A stretch of 64,000 nt of DNA. Origin: Perkinsus marinus ATCC 50983. Taxonomy: Eukaryota; Perkinsozoa; Perkinsida; Perkinsidae. Position 1 is the first letter of the stretch; each line of letters starts with the position of its first letter. The DNA lies in NCBI RefSeq assembly GCF_000006405.1, contig NW_003202385.1, positions 195,890-259,889 on the forward strand, given 5' to 3'. Below, one piece after another: positions 1-11,489 of the stretch. A program made the translations under genes and the position numbers. The notes under the pieces were generated by a model. It saw nothing but the letters and a program-made list of their open reading frames with translations, was not told the DNA's origin and ran no database searches.

Positions 1-736
1 CGTTATGGCCAGGCTGTTATTCGCGGCAACAACGGTGGGTGCAGGCTAGCACCTTGACTCGCTACAGTTATTGTACTTCAGTACTCTACATCAGTATGCT
101 TGAGCGGAAACAGGAGGAGGAGCAGGCAGATGATGCTGCGGTTGAGAAGGCGTGAAGTGGAGTCTGTCATCTTCAACAGCGTTTCCATTATGCGATGCTG
201 CTTGTCGGGTTTGTGAATCGCTTCAGAACTGAGGGAAAGGGAGCTTAGGTGCGCACTATGGAATAGCTTTGAATCAACATGTTGTTCTGGCTTCAAGCCG
301 TGTTCTGCTGCTCCTTAATCCCATAGACTTCGGTAGTCACAGCAACAAGCAGTACGAAGCTGATGTTGGTCATCATCAATGAACGTGATGTTAGTATTAG
401 CCGATAGCCAATATGCATTCAGCGTTCAACTTGCCAGTGTACTCTACCGTTGAGGTGTCGTAGATACCGTGGTCAGACGCGGTCAGTTTTATGTGCTGAA
501 TGAATTGTCGAGAGGCTCCATTCGATAGTAGTGTGTTGGGTATAGTGACAGAGGGTAGCTCGAGTTGGTATTAAAAGATGTGGCTTCCTGTCAAGGTGAA
601 GTGCAAACACCATCGTGGCTTCACCTGTCTATGGTCACTAGATGGTTAACCTGATTATTACTCTTTTTATATTCTAAAAGATGGTCTCTGTGTTTGAGTA
701 CTGTCAATGTGGGTAGTAGGAGTTACCCTCGGTTCA
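1..736. other. Left-edge stretch with no supported gene
   Basis: I see only short open frames here, none with a recognisable motif or a convincing splice pattern. It probably holds the 5' flank of the plus-strand gene that seems to begin near 737. Confidence 0.4.
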
Positions 737-1840
737 ATGGCGCCATCGGAAGGCTCTACCATGCAGAGTCTGCCTGAGACTACGGGTCCATGTGGTCTCG
801 TTGCTAATGCCCTCTACATGAGAGTTCTCATGCCTGTGGCGGGCCGTCTAGATGGGGGTCTCAGTCGTGTCAATGGGAGTCTGGCCAGTGTTGCTGGTAG
901 AGTTGACGGGTAGGCTGTGCACTACATGCTGACCATGAGCGGATCCTTAGATATCTGGACACCGTTGAGAGACAGCTGGATCCAAACTTCAAGTATCACG
1001 AGGCTGCCAGGGCTATGGTGGTTTGTGGAGAGGACATGGTCGTTGAGCGCTGGTAATTACGGTATGAGGTCCTGCAAGAGTGTTAGTCGTAGGCGGCCAG
1101 GAAAGTGTGGGAGGACAAACGAGTCGGTGGTAAGATGTGAAAAGGGTCCTGAGGAGGTACATCGTGGCCGCTTAGTCTGGTGCTGCATGTTATGATATCG
1201 AGAGGTCCAGTCGTCGGATGGCATCGGATCGATCCCAAAGGGCTGGGCCTTCTTCGAGGTGGGCCGGGGTGCTTGCTCATGGGGTGATACGATGGGGTCT
1301 TCATCGCCAGGCACAGTGGGAGGAGGGCTAAGAGGGCTGATTCGGAATTGGGTAAATCGAGGCTAGCGATAGCGAGCGGAAGACTGGTGATGGTGAGTGA
1401 GGGCAGATGATGGGCAATCGTATCGGGTAGTATTGTAGGCCTTCCGCAACGCGTGGACGACCGCTGCCTCTCCTGTAAGGCTTGTGCATAGAAGGTCGGA
1501 GTTTGTTTCACTTCATATGGGATTCAGTTATGGTTTGCAAGGTGCTCTCCTGGGGCCATCCAAGAGGCGATCCTTGATAGGGTCCGAGAACACCACATCC
1601 TACAACGACCATCCCTTGTGGTCATCAGAGTCTCTAGAGTAAGCGTCAAGATTTGCTATTTCTCGGAGACCCCGCTCGCAGCGCCTTGTTGGAGCCCTCG
1701 CTCAAGAGGGTCCACTTAACCTGACCGGGCTCTACCATAACCTCTGGGCTGCCGAAAGTGGGAGTTCGAGTGCACCACTGTCACTGCGAGGGGATATCGT
1801 CAGGTGGGTGGATATCCTTGCCACCCAGTTGGCTCAGTAG
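737..1840 (+). CDS. Uncharacterised multi-exon protein
   Basis: I do not recognise this protein. A first exon can start at the ATG at 737 (MAPSEGSTMQSLPET...). Further open stretches bounded by plausible splice signals follow near 975-1047 (LDPNFKYHEAARAMVV), 1215-1352 (GWHRIDPKGWAFFEVGRG) and 1545-1840. The last ends in DIVRWVDILATQLAQ and a TAG at 1838-1840, and contains a good intron near 1641-1680. The C-terminal part looks like a soluble helical protein. The junctions between the first three exons do not all keep phase as I drew them, so the model is a sketch. The strand is supported by the in-frame last two exons. The next gene begins only about 90 bases later on the same strand. Confidence 0.35.
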
Positions 1841-1928
1841 GGTATAATTTTATAGTCGTCATTAGTCTTCTTGTCTTCTCTTGCTACTCCCTTTCAGGTT
1901 CATACCACCTACTACCACTACTCTAAGC

Positions 1929-2740
1929 ATGTCTAATAGCCTTCGCAGCCTCCTGTCTGCGGGTACAGGAGGTATGGCAGGTCGACGTGCTGAGAGAGAC
2001 AGCGATGAGGGTGAGAGCGCTCAATAGCGCCCTTGCCACGAGAATATAACTCATGATCAGTTTGAATCGCTCTCGGGTTCAAATACTAGGCGCTAGTGTT
2101 GATTACTCATTTTAAAGAGTATCGCATCCGTATGGTGTTTGCGGTTGCTAGGATGATACTTTGATTGGAAGTGTCCAGTGACATTCATGCGGTCATTTCG
2201 GTCAGCGGCCAGTATGCTCACCCTCCTCGCAGTCGTATCCTCCGATGAAGATTTCGCTGGTGTCTTCTTGTCATTGATCAGATACGAGCAGCGAGCACGG
2301 TTGCACTACATCAACACGTCGTAGGTGGATATGCAACGCAGAGGACATCAACCGAGAGGTGTTGGCCCTGCCACTACTCATAAGGCGGCTGAGCTCCTGT
2401 TCAGCTGGATCATCGCATGGAGGTGCTGGCCAGCAAGGATTCGATATCAACAAGGCGGACCAGTTTCGGCTATACATTTGCAAGTAAAGTGCAGGCGTCT
2501 GCGTCATTCGTTATAGGTTTGGATTTCCGTTGTCAAGCTCCGTCGATGGCGCCTGTGGTTGCATATCGACAAGAACGTCGTGGGGATAAGAGTGGCACTC
2601 AGCCGAAGGGAAATGATGCCAAGCCTGGTGGTGTCGATGGAGAGAGCAGTGGTGAAGGAGAGGTTAGGCCGGGGCATCGAAGGAAGCGATTGACAAGAGA
2701 GGAGAGGAAGATGAAAAGACAGCGCAAGAGCAAGTCGTAG
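1929..2740 (+). CDS. Uncharacterised protein with a basic C-terminal tail
   Basis: The first exon starts at the ATG at 1929 (MSNSLRSLLSAGTGGMAGRR) and can be cut at a GTGAG donor after an acidic stretch. A middle exon near 2210-2330 reads SMLTLLAVVSSDEDFAGVF, and another near 2380-2480 includes DINKADQFRLYICK. The final exon is hydrophilic and ends in a strongly basic tail (RRKRLTREERKMKRQRKSKS) before the TAG at 2738-2740. The tail would suit a nuclear localisation signal or RNA binding. No family was recognised. Joining all exons in one phase was not fully resolved, so borders are approximate. Confidence 0.35.
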
Positions 2741-2977
2741 TAAGACGTATTCAGTCGCCGCCGGTTGTGGCGAATGGTCGCTGTTTAGCCACCCTACGGG
2801 CGTACTGAGAGGGGACCTTGAATTCACTGAAGGCAGACTCCCTCAGAGGTATCGTGTCTGATATCCTCGAGTTTGGAGTAGCATGTGATTCTGGAAGTAT
2901 CCACTAATAACATCGAACATACTTCCGCGTTGTCAATGATGGAGATGAGCTGATCTGAGGGCAAGAGAGAAGTTCGT

Positions 2978-4194
2978 ATGACCTGCGACCTGTTGAGTCA
3001 TATTCACGGAGTCGCCTCTGTCGACCACCAAGGCCAGGACGGTATGATAACTGCTTTCACATCCGCTGGAGATCACGCCGGTCCAGCAGCTACAGCGTTC
3101 GGGTGAGGCCGACTGGCGTGGATTCATCGACGATTTGCCTGGTTCTCGATAGGATAAAACGGATATATTTTGCGGCCAACAATAAAGATTGGAAGCTCGA
3201 CTGTAACAGTGGTGACGAACAGGATTGCATAAGCGAGTGTCAAAGGGAGTTCAAGGTTCCCCCGATGGTTGAATCCTAATGGTTTGTAGTTTCACCATCC
3301 TTCAGGGCGATGCTCTAGCGACCCACGAGTGTACAGCCTCTGTACAGAGGGCTTACTCGATGTGAGTTCGTACTTGACTAAGTTATCATTGCGAACAGTG
3401 AGTTCCTAACGTCCTTGTAGGATGCCAGGAGGGGGTGGGCAAATGCCTACGTGTTTCCCAGTGACCAGCCGGGCATTTGTACAAGGTAGAGGATGGACAC
3501 CTCTTCAAGGTAGAGCGATCATTACAGAACGATAGTCGATAGTCGTTATTGTCAGATATCGACGTTGGGGATCTTCTGCTCACGAGCTCATCTGCATGCG
3601 AGGTCCATTATGAGCCAGTTATAGGATGGCTCCATTATGAAGCTCCCTCTCCCAAGGTCCACCTTGTTTGGTTTTGGAATTTACTCATGGACTGTTCCCC
3701 CTGCAGAGGCGACACCGATTTCTCCGCCTTACTACTTCATCCCTGGCGGGAGTAGCTAATCTGTATCTATCACCCGATCACCTTGTTCTCACGAATCGAG
3801 GGTACATCCCTGCTAGTAAAGTGTCATGCATGGATACCGCAGTCTTCCAGTGAGTTCTTGTGCCTTCAACGCTGTCGTTGTTATGTCGCCCGTCTCGGTC
3901 AGACTATCAGCCATGGATCAGCAAATGCACACGCGGAAGGTTCAGTCAGTCGGAGTGGTGGATACCTGTGATGCTGGATTGGCCAGCCCGCTACTCCCCA
4001 GTGGAAATGTTATCATAGAAGGGACACTCTGCAGTTGCTATTCTTCGCCGTGGGGCTTGAACATGTCCCACGATACAATTCATGCCCTGACAGCACCTCT
4101 CCGCGCTGGTATCGTCCCCCTACCTCCTAAGGCGACAGGAGGAGTGTTTGTATACTACGACTATCTCGCGAGGTCCACTAGCTTCTTTGCATGA
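2978..4194 (+). CDS. Hedgehog-type Hint (Hog) domain protein
   Basis: Several exons joined across short introns (for example 3103-3152) give one frame from an ATG at 2978 to the TGA at 4192-4194. The N-terminal part is a cysteine-containing segment (KLDCNSGDEQDCISEC). A Gly-rich linker then leads to the Hint module. The module begins with Cys (TCFPVTSRAFVQG), continues with DIDVGDLLLT and LYLSPDHLVLTNRGYIPA, and ends near GNVIIEGTLCSCYS. In Hedgehog proteins these are the splicing cysteine, the GD-x-VL strand, the TxxH block (here SPDH, with Ser for Thr) and the late SCY cysteine. The family self-cleaves at the first Cys, in animals coupling the N-terminal part to cholesterol. All key residues appear present, so autoprocessing is plausible. 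I see no signal peptide in this part; upstream exons may carry it. The substrate is unknown. Confidence 0.8.
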
Positions 4195-4836
4195 CCGAAG
4201 AAGGATTTGTTGTCGATAGTTGAAGCATCGCGTTCCGGAGTTGGTTCATGATTGTATCAGAATGAGCATTGGCAAACCTCGCAAACGAGTCGTTGTGAGA
4301 GGAAGTGCACCTTGAAATAAGTTTCAATTCGTGGAAAACAGCCACAGATTGCATGAGGGTAAATGTCGGGAACCCGAGACGGCGAGATGTTTGAGATACT
4401 AGTAAATATTGTGTAGTTCACCGACTATGTTGTGCGGGATTGCAGTGCGATGCGCCGTTGCCAACAACCGTTCAGAAGAACGGAATATCGCGGCTGTTCC
4501 AACAAGTTTTTTTGTTGGTTAATGACGAGATTCTTAGGTGAAACTTCCCTCCAATCTTGAAACCTTCTGCCTCTACCGTAGCGTGAGGAGGTTCGGGGCG
4601 ATTGATCGCGACTACCACGGTGGGAGCTCCACCCGAGGTGGCATGACAATGTTCGGAACACAGGAAGACATCACTCTCGAGAACAATGCCAAGGAAGACG
4701 AAGCTGAACTATTCTGAATGAAATGGGACTCAGAGCTACAATGCTACAGAAATTATATCATGATTCATGAAGTGGAACTATTAGAGGCTCTTCTGACGAG
4801 TCCATACTTTCGGATCGGCTCGGCTGCTCGGGGCTG
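4195..4836. other. Intergenic stretch between convergent genes
   Basis: This separates the Hint gene (plus) from the lipase-maturation-factor-like gene (minus). Only short unsupported frames are present. It presumably holds the two 3' untranslated regions. Confidence 0.4.
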
Positions 4837-6177
4837 TTAGGGCTTCTGCAAATCAGCTCCTTGCGTGGGCCCAATGATGCAACATACAGAGTCTGACGAA
4901 TAACACAAGTTCACCTGTTGACGCTTACATATATCATCACACCGTTATACCAATTCCGATTTGGGGCGGAGCGGCACGAATGTCGCATGAAGAAGAAGGG
5001 AGCAGTAACTTACCTCAAGTCGTTCTCTCGCCCATCCATCGTCGCCAAAGGTATAGTTCCACAGCACAACGCGTATACGGGAGACCCGTGCCCATTCGAA
5101 TGACTGATGAGGGAGTAAACCATCCACAACGCAGGGTTCGTTCTGCAACATCCTCTCAATGAACGTATCAACCCATGTAGGCATCGGAGCACCTCGCATA
5201 AGGCCAAGAGGAACGAACCAGATCCGCCAATCTAGTCTGGGCATGTGGCCAACCGGAAGGAAGTAGGGTGGATTCTTAGGATCTACTGGTTTGTGTTTGA
5301 AGGCAATCTCGATCCAAGGACCACCGGGTGAAACCTCAGCCTCAAAATTGAGCTCCATGCGGAACGTTGTCATACGCGCGAACAATCCATATCCACTACC
5401 AACGGCCATAGGACGCAAATGTTGACTCACGGTCGATGCCCAAGCACAAGCTGGATGGCTGGGATCTAGGGTGTACAATAGAGGCTGGGCAACTCCGAGG
5501 CCAACAACAAGGCCATAACAAATAGAAATCACATCTACGAGGCGATAAGGATCATCCCGAGAAGTTCCATGGTAAGATACCGAGGAAGCGAGGGCACACG
5601 TCAGATAATTGAAGAAGCCGTAATTGCCTGTGAAGGCGATCAATATCATCAACAGAATGATCCACAGGGCACCTATCGCCTCGAAGGGATAAGGGAGGAG
5701 AAGGAGCCATGGAACCGGGAAAAGCTGTACGAACAAGGTGAACCAGACCATTAAACGGCTAATCCTAGGAGTCAGCTTTCGATTTATGTGATAGCCAATG
5801 ATAGTGGGCAAGGGTTGTGTCCAGAAGTGATAATCCATAGCCGTCAATGACGACCACTTGGGGCATCCCGAAAGAACCTTGCAAAGACCAGACGATAGTA
5901 TCAACTTGAATAGCAATATCCGCAGACTCCAAATAGCACCAAGACGTAGAGGAGGCACCGAAAGAGCACATCCTAGAGCGGCGCACTCAAGAAGGAGCTG
6001 ATCCCACTGCAGGTTAAGGAAGGTACCACAGCTACGTTTAAGGATCCAATATGTGAACCAACAGACAGCCAGTGATAGGGTGGATAAGGGTGGAGGGAGG
6101 AATATACCAATGAGGGCACACGACAGGCCAATATCACACAGCGTTACCAGACGGGTAGTGAAGATATCCTGAGGCAA
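4837..6177 (-). CDS. Lipase maturation factor (LMF) family membrane protein
   Basis: LMF proteins are multi-pass ER membrane proteins that help secreted lipases fold and form disulfides. The large exon (5014-6177) carries several hydrophobic segments and the family blocks: FKLILSSGLCKVLSGCPKWS, the MDYHFWTQPLPTIIGYH motif, FTGNYGFFNYLT, LDWRIWFVPLG, and late residues resembling the VRV..YTF region. The frame opens without an ATG and sits just after an acceptor-like TTGCCTCAG, so the true start is probably in an upstream exon inside the repeat area. A good donor at 5013 and an acceptor at 4915 suggest a short last exon ending with TAA at 4837-4839. That exon is inferred and not conserved-looking. 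Family confidence is high; the ends are not settled. Confidence 0.75.
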
Positions 6178-6191
6178 TACGGTACGGAAGT

Positions 6192-6532
6192 GGGGCAGTT
6201 ATGCCAGAACATTATAAGATATCCTTTAGTCTACTCGATTTCTCGTGCCACAATCCTGGGATGTACTTAATTCTGATCAATTTCGTCAACTGGGGCAGTT
6301 ATGCCAGAACCCAAGTACACAAATTTCCTCTTTCGCCACAATCCCAAGATAGTCTTGATACTAATCGATTTCTTCAGCCGGGGCAGCTATGCCAAAACCT
6401 TACAAGATATGCCTCAGTGTACTCTAATTTTCTTCGGTGCCACGATTTCAAGATATGCTCAATTCTAATTGGTTTCTCCAACCGGGGCAGCTATGCCATC
6501 ACTATTATAGAATACGTGGGGCCGATATGCCA
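6192..6532 (+). repeat. Degenerate tandem array around a GGGGCAGYTATGCCA core
   Basis: The core GGGGCAGYTATGCCA starts at 6192, 6292, 6380 and 6484, with a weaker form (GGGGCCGATATGCCA) at 6518. Spacing is about 88-104 bases. The DNA between cores is also similar (CCACAATCC, AAGATA and CTAAT-GATTTC blocks), so this is a diverged tandem repeat of about 95 bases. An inverted core lies at 6694-6708. The array directly abuts the 5' end of the lipase-maturation-factor-like exon. Confidence 0.8.
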
Positions 6533-7998
6533 CCGCGAGACTGCCGCCTATTTCCAGCGGCAAGCATTTACTGAGTACACATCAGAGTTTTTTTCTGATA
6601 ACATGAACCGCCCCGTTAGAGTCCAATGACGGTATATCTGCCCGAGAGTAAAATCGATCTCACTCACGGCGGAATAAGTTGCGCTGAGGATTGTGGCATA
6701 GCTGCCCCAGTCCGAGTGGCTCATCTCCCTCAGAGAATAATATACCATTGAAAACCGAACCCTCCCGACGCACATCGCCATGAGCCTCCCTGTGCGACCC
6801 TGGACCCCACAGGTCCCCTCGCATCCACGCATGGCTGGCGATCTCCGCATGAATCATCGCTTCGGACACCCGAGGAAGCTGTAGGCCGCGGGACAGGAGA
6901 CCCTGACTGCAAACCATGTGGGCATACCAGGTTGCCTTCCCACCCTGAGCTCTTTAATGCGATTCCGGGCTGGTAGTATACCCATGGATCCGCACAGGCC
7001 TGGAAGTTGCCAACGAAGCGATAAGAATGCCAGAAGGCAAACGACGTGAATGCTCTGAGAAAAGCAATAATGTATCCTGCCCTATACCGCTATGGAATAG
7101 CTGCAGGATCACGAGAAACTACAAGCCTTCGAACAGACAAGCATCTGCACTGGCCGTTGCTATTGACACCCCCACACTACCACACGGGTCCGTTCGGCTA
7201 CTATATAGGCTTCATGGATACCCATACAGTAGACAGACTCGTACACCATTGTGCAAGTAGTTAGGACAAGTATAGCTGTCACGCCGCCAGCCCCCAGAGC
7301 TGACCTCCCAGTACCGGCCAATAGACGCTCCTGCAGGCCCCGGAGCAGCCAGTGCCGGTTACTTGCTGCGGACATGTCAAAGAATCCTTATAAATCACTG
7401 CACTCCAGGGTTCCCAAGCAGAAGCGTTTAAAGTCTCGGAACGAGACCTGTCGAAAAGACTTCTCATGCCAGTATAGCCAGCAATCACTTTCTACAGCAA
7501 TACTTGCACACAGCTGATGCTTTTAAACCGGAATTGAAGGACCCTAAATGGCCCAAACGCATCACTACTCGCCAGTTACAGCAATTGGGGAAAGTGGTAA
7601 AATATGAAGTCATATGCTATCCACAGTTCATCAATCTAGTGGATGCATCCGCGCGTCTTTCGGCTACGGACACGACCAAGTTCAATTCACGACCAATTCA
7701 ATAGGTCAGCTGGGATCGACATCATCAAATACAGAGTTCCCAGAAGCTGTCACTAAATTCTGTGTCCAATTAAATTTCGCGTTCGCCCCAAAATCAAAGG
7801 GCCTTTCGATTGCGAGATCGTCAGGTTCCAGGTGGATTTTCCCTAGTCCGGTACTTATGAGTCATAGACTTCTCTCTGTCGCTTTCCTGGACTCCCGCCT
7901 TATCCTCTGAAGCCTCTGGTTTAACTTATTCGTATTGTCACGGGTCCTGAGGACGCCGTCCTCTAGTTATCTCCCTATGGCAGGTTAATACGCGATCC
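6533..7998. other. Long stretch without a supported gene
   Basis: Apart from the inverted repeat core at 6694-6708, I find only short overlapping open frames on both strands without family motifs. A stretch near 7515-7600 reads KDPKWPKRITTRQLQ in one frame and might be an orphan exon of the gene that follows. Confidence 0.3.
6694..6708 (-). repeat. Inverted copy of the GGGGCAGCTATGCCA core
   Basis: Fifteen bases match the reverse complement of the core in the 6192-6532 array, and the adjacent CACAATCC block is also shared in inverted form, so it is a real member of the array. Confidence 0.7.
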
Positions 7999-9453
7999 AT
8001 GGCCTCTCCGCAGCACATTTTGTATGGTGAGCATACGCGTTCGGCTATCGGGAACGAAGCCTACGGTCCACGGCGTCCAAGAGATAGTCAGGACATGTTG
8101 ACGTCAAATAAGCAGGCCAGACTCCTTGACTCGGGACAAGGAGCTCTTGAGTCGAAGGCCGGTGGTGCAGTGAGAGTAGAAGAAGCCACTGGACCAGAAC
8201 TCCTCGATGAAGCAAGCGTAGTATAAAGTGAGAGGCAACTGAGTGGATGTGTACACGAATAGATACCGGAAGTGAGGGTCGCTCCTAGTAACACCGAACC
8301 GGACGCGCAGAGCTGGAAGCCTATAAGCCCTCATGCGGAAAGCCCTTCAGTCCCTAGCGGGGATTGCGTAAGTCCTCCAGTATTGACTCAAACCTCTTAT
8401 TCTCTAGCAGCTCTGTGTTGCAGGTGGGCACAAATAGTGAAACGCCAACACTTTCTCAACAGTCGAACTTGGAGCAGATGAAAATGAGAGATATCTCAGA
8501 GATGCCGGCGAGACCTGAGGCAGGTCCCCTGCAACGGGCAAGCTATCTCCATGACGTACACAAGAGAAGTTTAGTCTAGGTCTTCAGGAGATCGCACAAG
8601 AGAAGACTGTATGTCCGTCGTCTAGTGTGTGCGCAGATGGAGTTTCTCGCGGTCCGGCCTCGTTGCCTGAGAGCCTCATGAGAGCACCTGGTGGCCCAGT
8701 AGACTCCTCTAAGCCTTCGGTTGTGAGCAAGTCGACGAATGATAATCGAACTGTCGAGGAGGGCGTCTCGCATATCGTCAGCGAGGATGAAGAACCCGTG
8801 GCGGGGAACAAAAGAGGGCCTGGTGGCCGTTGGGTCAGGATCCATATTTTTCAAAATGAAAACGAAGCTGATGAGTGGCTCGGAAAGCTGCAGAAAGAAC
8901 AAATCCATTCAACTCTTAGGTAGTAGTCTGAAGCTAGATCAGCTCAGCTGATACCCGATCTGCTCTTGTGTGATGTATTAGGACAAATCGAACAACTAGT
9001 GGTACGAAAAAGTACATGTACTGCAGTGCCTGCGGCCATCCAAGTCGCAACCGTCGGATAGCAAAGGACCAGGACGCAGGAGAGGCACCTATTGTGCCTG
9101 AGATGATCATGGTGCACTATTTGGCGATGAGTTCAGTCGTGCATGTTTACTCCAATGAGCAACCACATCGGCATCATCATCATCCTCCTCCCAAAGAAGG
9201 ACGATCATTGGGCATGGAACCGCGAATGAAGGAGCTAGTGGATGAACAGCTGGCTCTAGGAGTGTACTGCATACCGGTGATACAAAGAGCATTGCGGGAT
9301 ATCACGGGAATACAAAGTGAAGCGGAGCTTCCAGGATATAGACAAGTAAGGTTACGTGTTTGCTTCTAAGTCGAATCGTCCTTGTAGATTGAGTCCTATG
9401 TACGTGTTTACAAACTCGCGGAGAGGGCCGGCAACGTTCCATCGATTCAATAA
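7999..9453 (+). CDS. Possible FLYWCH-like zinc-binding protein
   Basis: Six exons join in phase from the ATG at 7999 to the TAA at 9451-9453, with introns of about 34-65 bases. The N-terminal half is low-complexity and polar. The second half reads GRWVRIHIFQNENEADEWL, then YMYCSACGHPS, then a HRHHHHPPP run, then a helical part (KELVDEQLALGVYCIP) ending YVRVYKLAERAGNVPSIQ. A CxxC followed by a late His cluster after a WxxI-type start is the pattern of FLYWCH-like zinc-binding domains. These occur in MULE transposases and in domesticated regulators. I see no transposase catalytic domain after it, so it may be a host gene derived from such an element. The exon model is well supported; the family call is tentative. 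Confidence 0.5.
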
Positions 9454-9969
9454 AGTCTTGGCCTACTTGCATAATTATAAATCGCTCTACTAAACCGTGT
9501 GGTTGCATCGCCTTTCGGGAGAATCGAAGTGGTTTTGGGTTCTGACCGCACCGGAACGGAATTTTTCTTGGTTCACTTTACGCTGTGTGAAGCCACGAAT
9601 TGCCACTTTCATGTGGGTCTCGTTTAACTGATGAAATTCCTAATGCTCAGAGGACAAACGCATGTAATACTACATCTGGGTACGGAGTTGATGTGGAAGG
9701 ACACGACTCGACCCCGAGCCGGTTACCTGTGAGCGTTGTACGTGGCTGTTAATGCACTTGCAGTCGTCGGAAATCTATTAGTGTTGCAGGAACGTGACAG
9801 TTCCAAGGCCATAGTCAATCTATACAGCATCCCAGACTTGGTGTATAGATGATGGTTAACACACGCGGCGTGTTATGCACTGGCCGGGAGTGTGAGCATC
9901 ATCTAAGAAAACCTCATGGGTTTTTGGGGTCGGTTCTTCAGGGAAGTTGCAGTTCTTGTTGGACCGCTA
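9454..9969. other. Intergenic stretch
   Basis: No complete gene is seen. One frame near 9510-9620 stays open over about 35 codons (VVLGSDRTGTEFFLVHFT) and could be an exon relic, but no splice partners are evident. Confidence 0.3.
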
Positions 9970-10886
9970 ATGCCTCCTAAGAAGGCTCCGCCGAAGAAAG
10001 ATGGCGCAGCAGATGAGAAGGATTATGATCTCGAGAACTTCATGTTGCAGAAACGGCTAGAAGTGATCCAGCATCGGATTCAACTCAAAGAGGAAGTCAT
10101 TGTAGTGATAGGGCCGCACTATTATCGCGGCCGCATGGATGTTGGTTCAGGCTGAATGTCAAGAGAAAATGGAGGAGCAACGGAAACGGAAAGGTATCGT
10201 ATGCCAACGTATCGCAGCCGCCGCTATGCTGTTGAATGTCGGTTTCTCAGCTGATTTGGAGAGTCAGAGTAAGCGAGAGTTGGAGAGACGGGAAGAAGTG
10301 CTTGCTGAAATGACACGACAGTTCAATGAGATGCAGAACAGTTTTACTGACCGCATCGTTGATTTGAAGGAACAGGTTAAGAGGGCCCAGGAAGACATAG
10401 GTAACTGTAGTCTCCGTCGCGGCGTATTCACTTCTCTCCGCTGTTCAGTTGAGGTCGAGAACATGAAGGAAACGACACGCAGAGAGAAGGATGATGAAAT
10501 CGCTAGAAAAGTACGGGGGAGCTCTATGTGTCTGTGTGGGGCTACAGTAGAGGCATGATCAGGGTGGTTGAGTCGAATTGTCATCGTGTCTCAGGACGAG
10601 ACTATTCGACAGCTCACGCTCAAGATGGAAGCTATGGCATTCGAATTCGGCGATATGTTAAAGGAAGTGTTGGACAAGATGAGTCAGCGTATCGAAGTGA
10701 CTCATTCTGGTATATTCCTAAGAGGTTCTCGTGTGGCCTATGACACTTCCAGGTTGGTCTCAAACTGTCCGAGCGGATGTCGATGAAGCCGTAGCTCCTT
10801 TCACTAAGCAGCCCCTCATTAGTCGCCTGCGAGAGTTCGAACTGGTGGCACACGGTGATATCCCCCTTGATGACAAGGCAGAGTGA
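9970..10886 (+). CDS. DRC12/CCDC153-like ciliary coiled-coil protein
   Basis: Six exons join in phase from the ATG at 9970 (MPPKKAPPKKDGAADEKDYD) to the TGA at 10884-10886. The protein is a small coiled coil. It starts with the basic Pro/Lys-rich leader typical of CCDC153, continues with LERREEVLAEMTRQFNEMQN and VENMKETTRREKDDEIARK, and then DETIRQLTLKMEAMAFEFGD and MLKEVLDKMSQRIE. The last blocks match the family pattern of a conserved Met-rich helix before a short tail. CCDC153 (DRC12) belongs to the nexin-dynein regulatory complex of motile cilia. This would fit an organism with flagellated zoospores. Introns run about 45-85 bases with clean GT-AG ends. Confidence 0.7.
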
Positions 10887-11489
10887 ATAGGATATATACT
10901 ATAGTGCGACTTTGTTCATGGACGAGCACGTGTTGTCCAACTGATCAACTGTCTCTATTTCTGAGTTCAATTCGTGGGCTGGAATGGGCAACACGAAAAT
11001 ACTTCGGGACCTTTACGACGTTAATTCCTCCACACGAGGAAAGGTTGCTTGTAATGCGGTGAGCTTTCCGTGTAAACGCATGCATAACAAACACCCTCGA
11101 TGAGATGTATCGGTTTAACTCGGGCCTTACAGTAGTCGTATAGCTTTGCCTCAGATTCAGCTCCGTGAGCTTAGGCATGCGTATATTGGCGCCGTAGACA
11201 TGTGAAAGGAAAAATGTGTCATATGTCGGCAGACCTAACACCTCTTTCCGCCAGGTACGTTATTCGGACCGTTTGTAACTGAACAGTTGTAGATCATAGC
11301 GACGAGTTGTCCTACTCGCTGGATCCTCATATTCACCATACTGAAGGAGAAAACTCAGAAATACCCTTGAAAATGGAGAAATCATTCATTAGAGCGAATT
11401 CGACCTTTCTGCCATTCTCCATCGATCAATTCCAAATCAGCCGAGACAGGCCTGTGGGAGGCATTGACTTCAACACGATAGAAGCAGAC
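10887..11489. other. Intergenic stretch between convergent genes
   Basis: It lies between the 3' ends of the DRC12-like gene and the phosphate transporter. Only short unsupported frames are visible. Confidence 0.4.
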
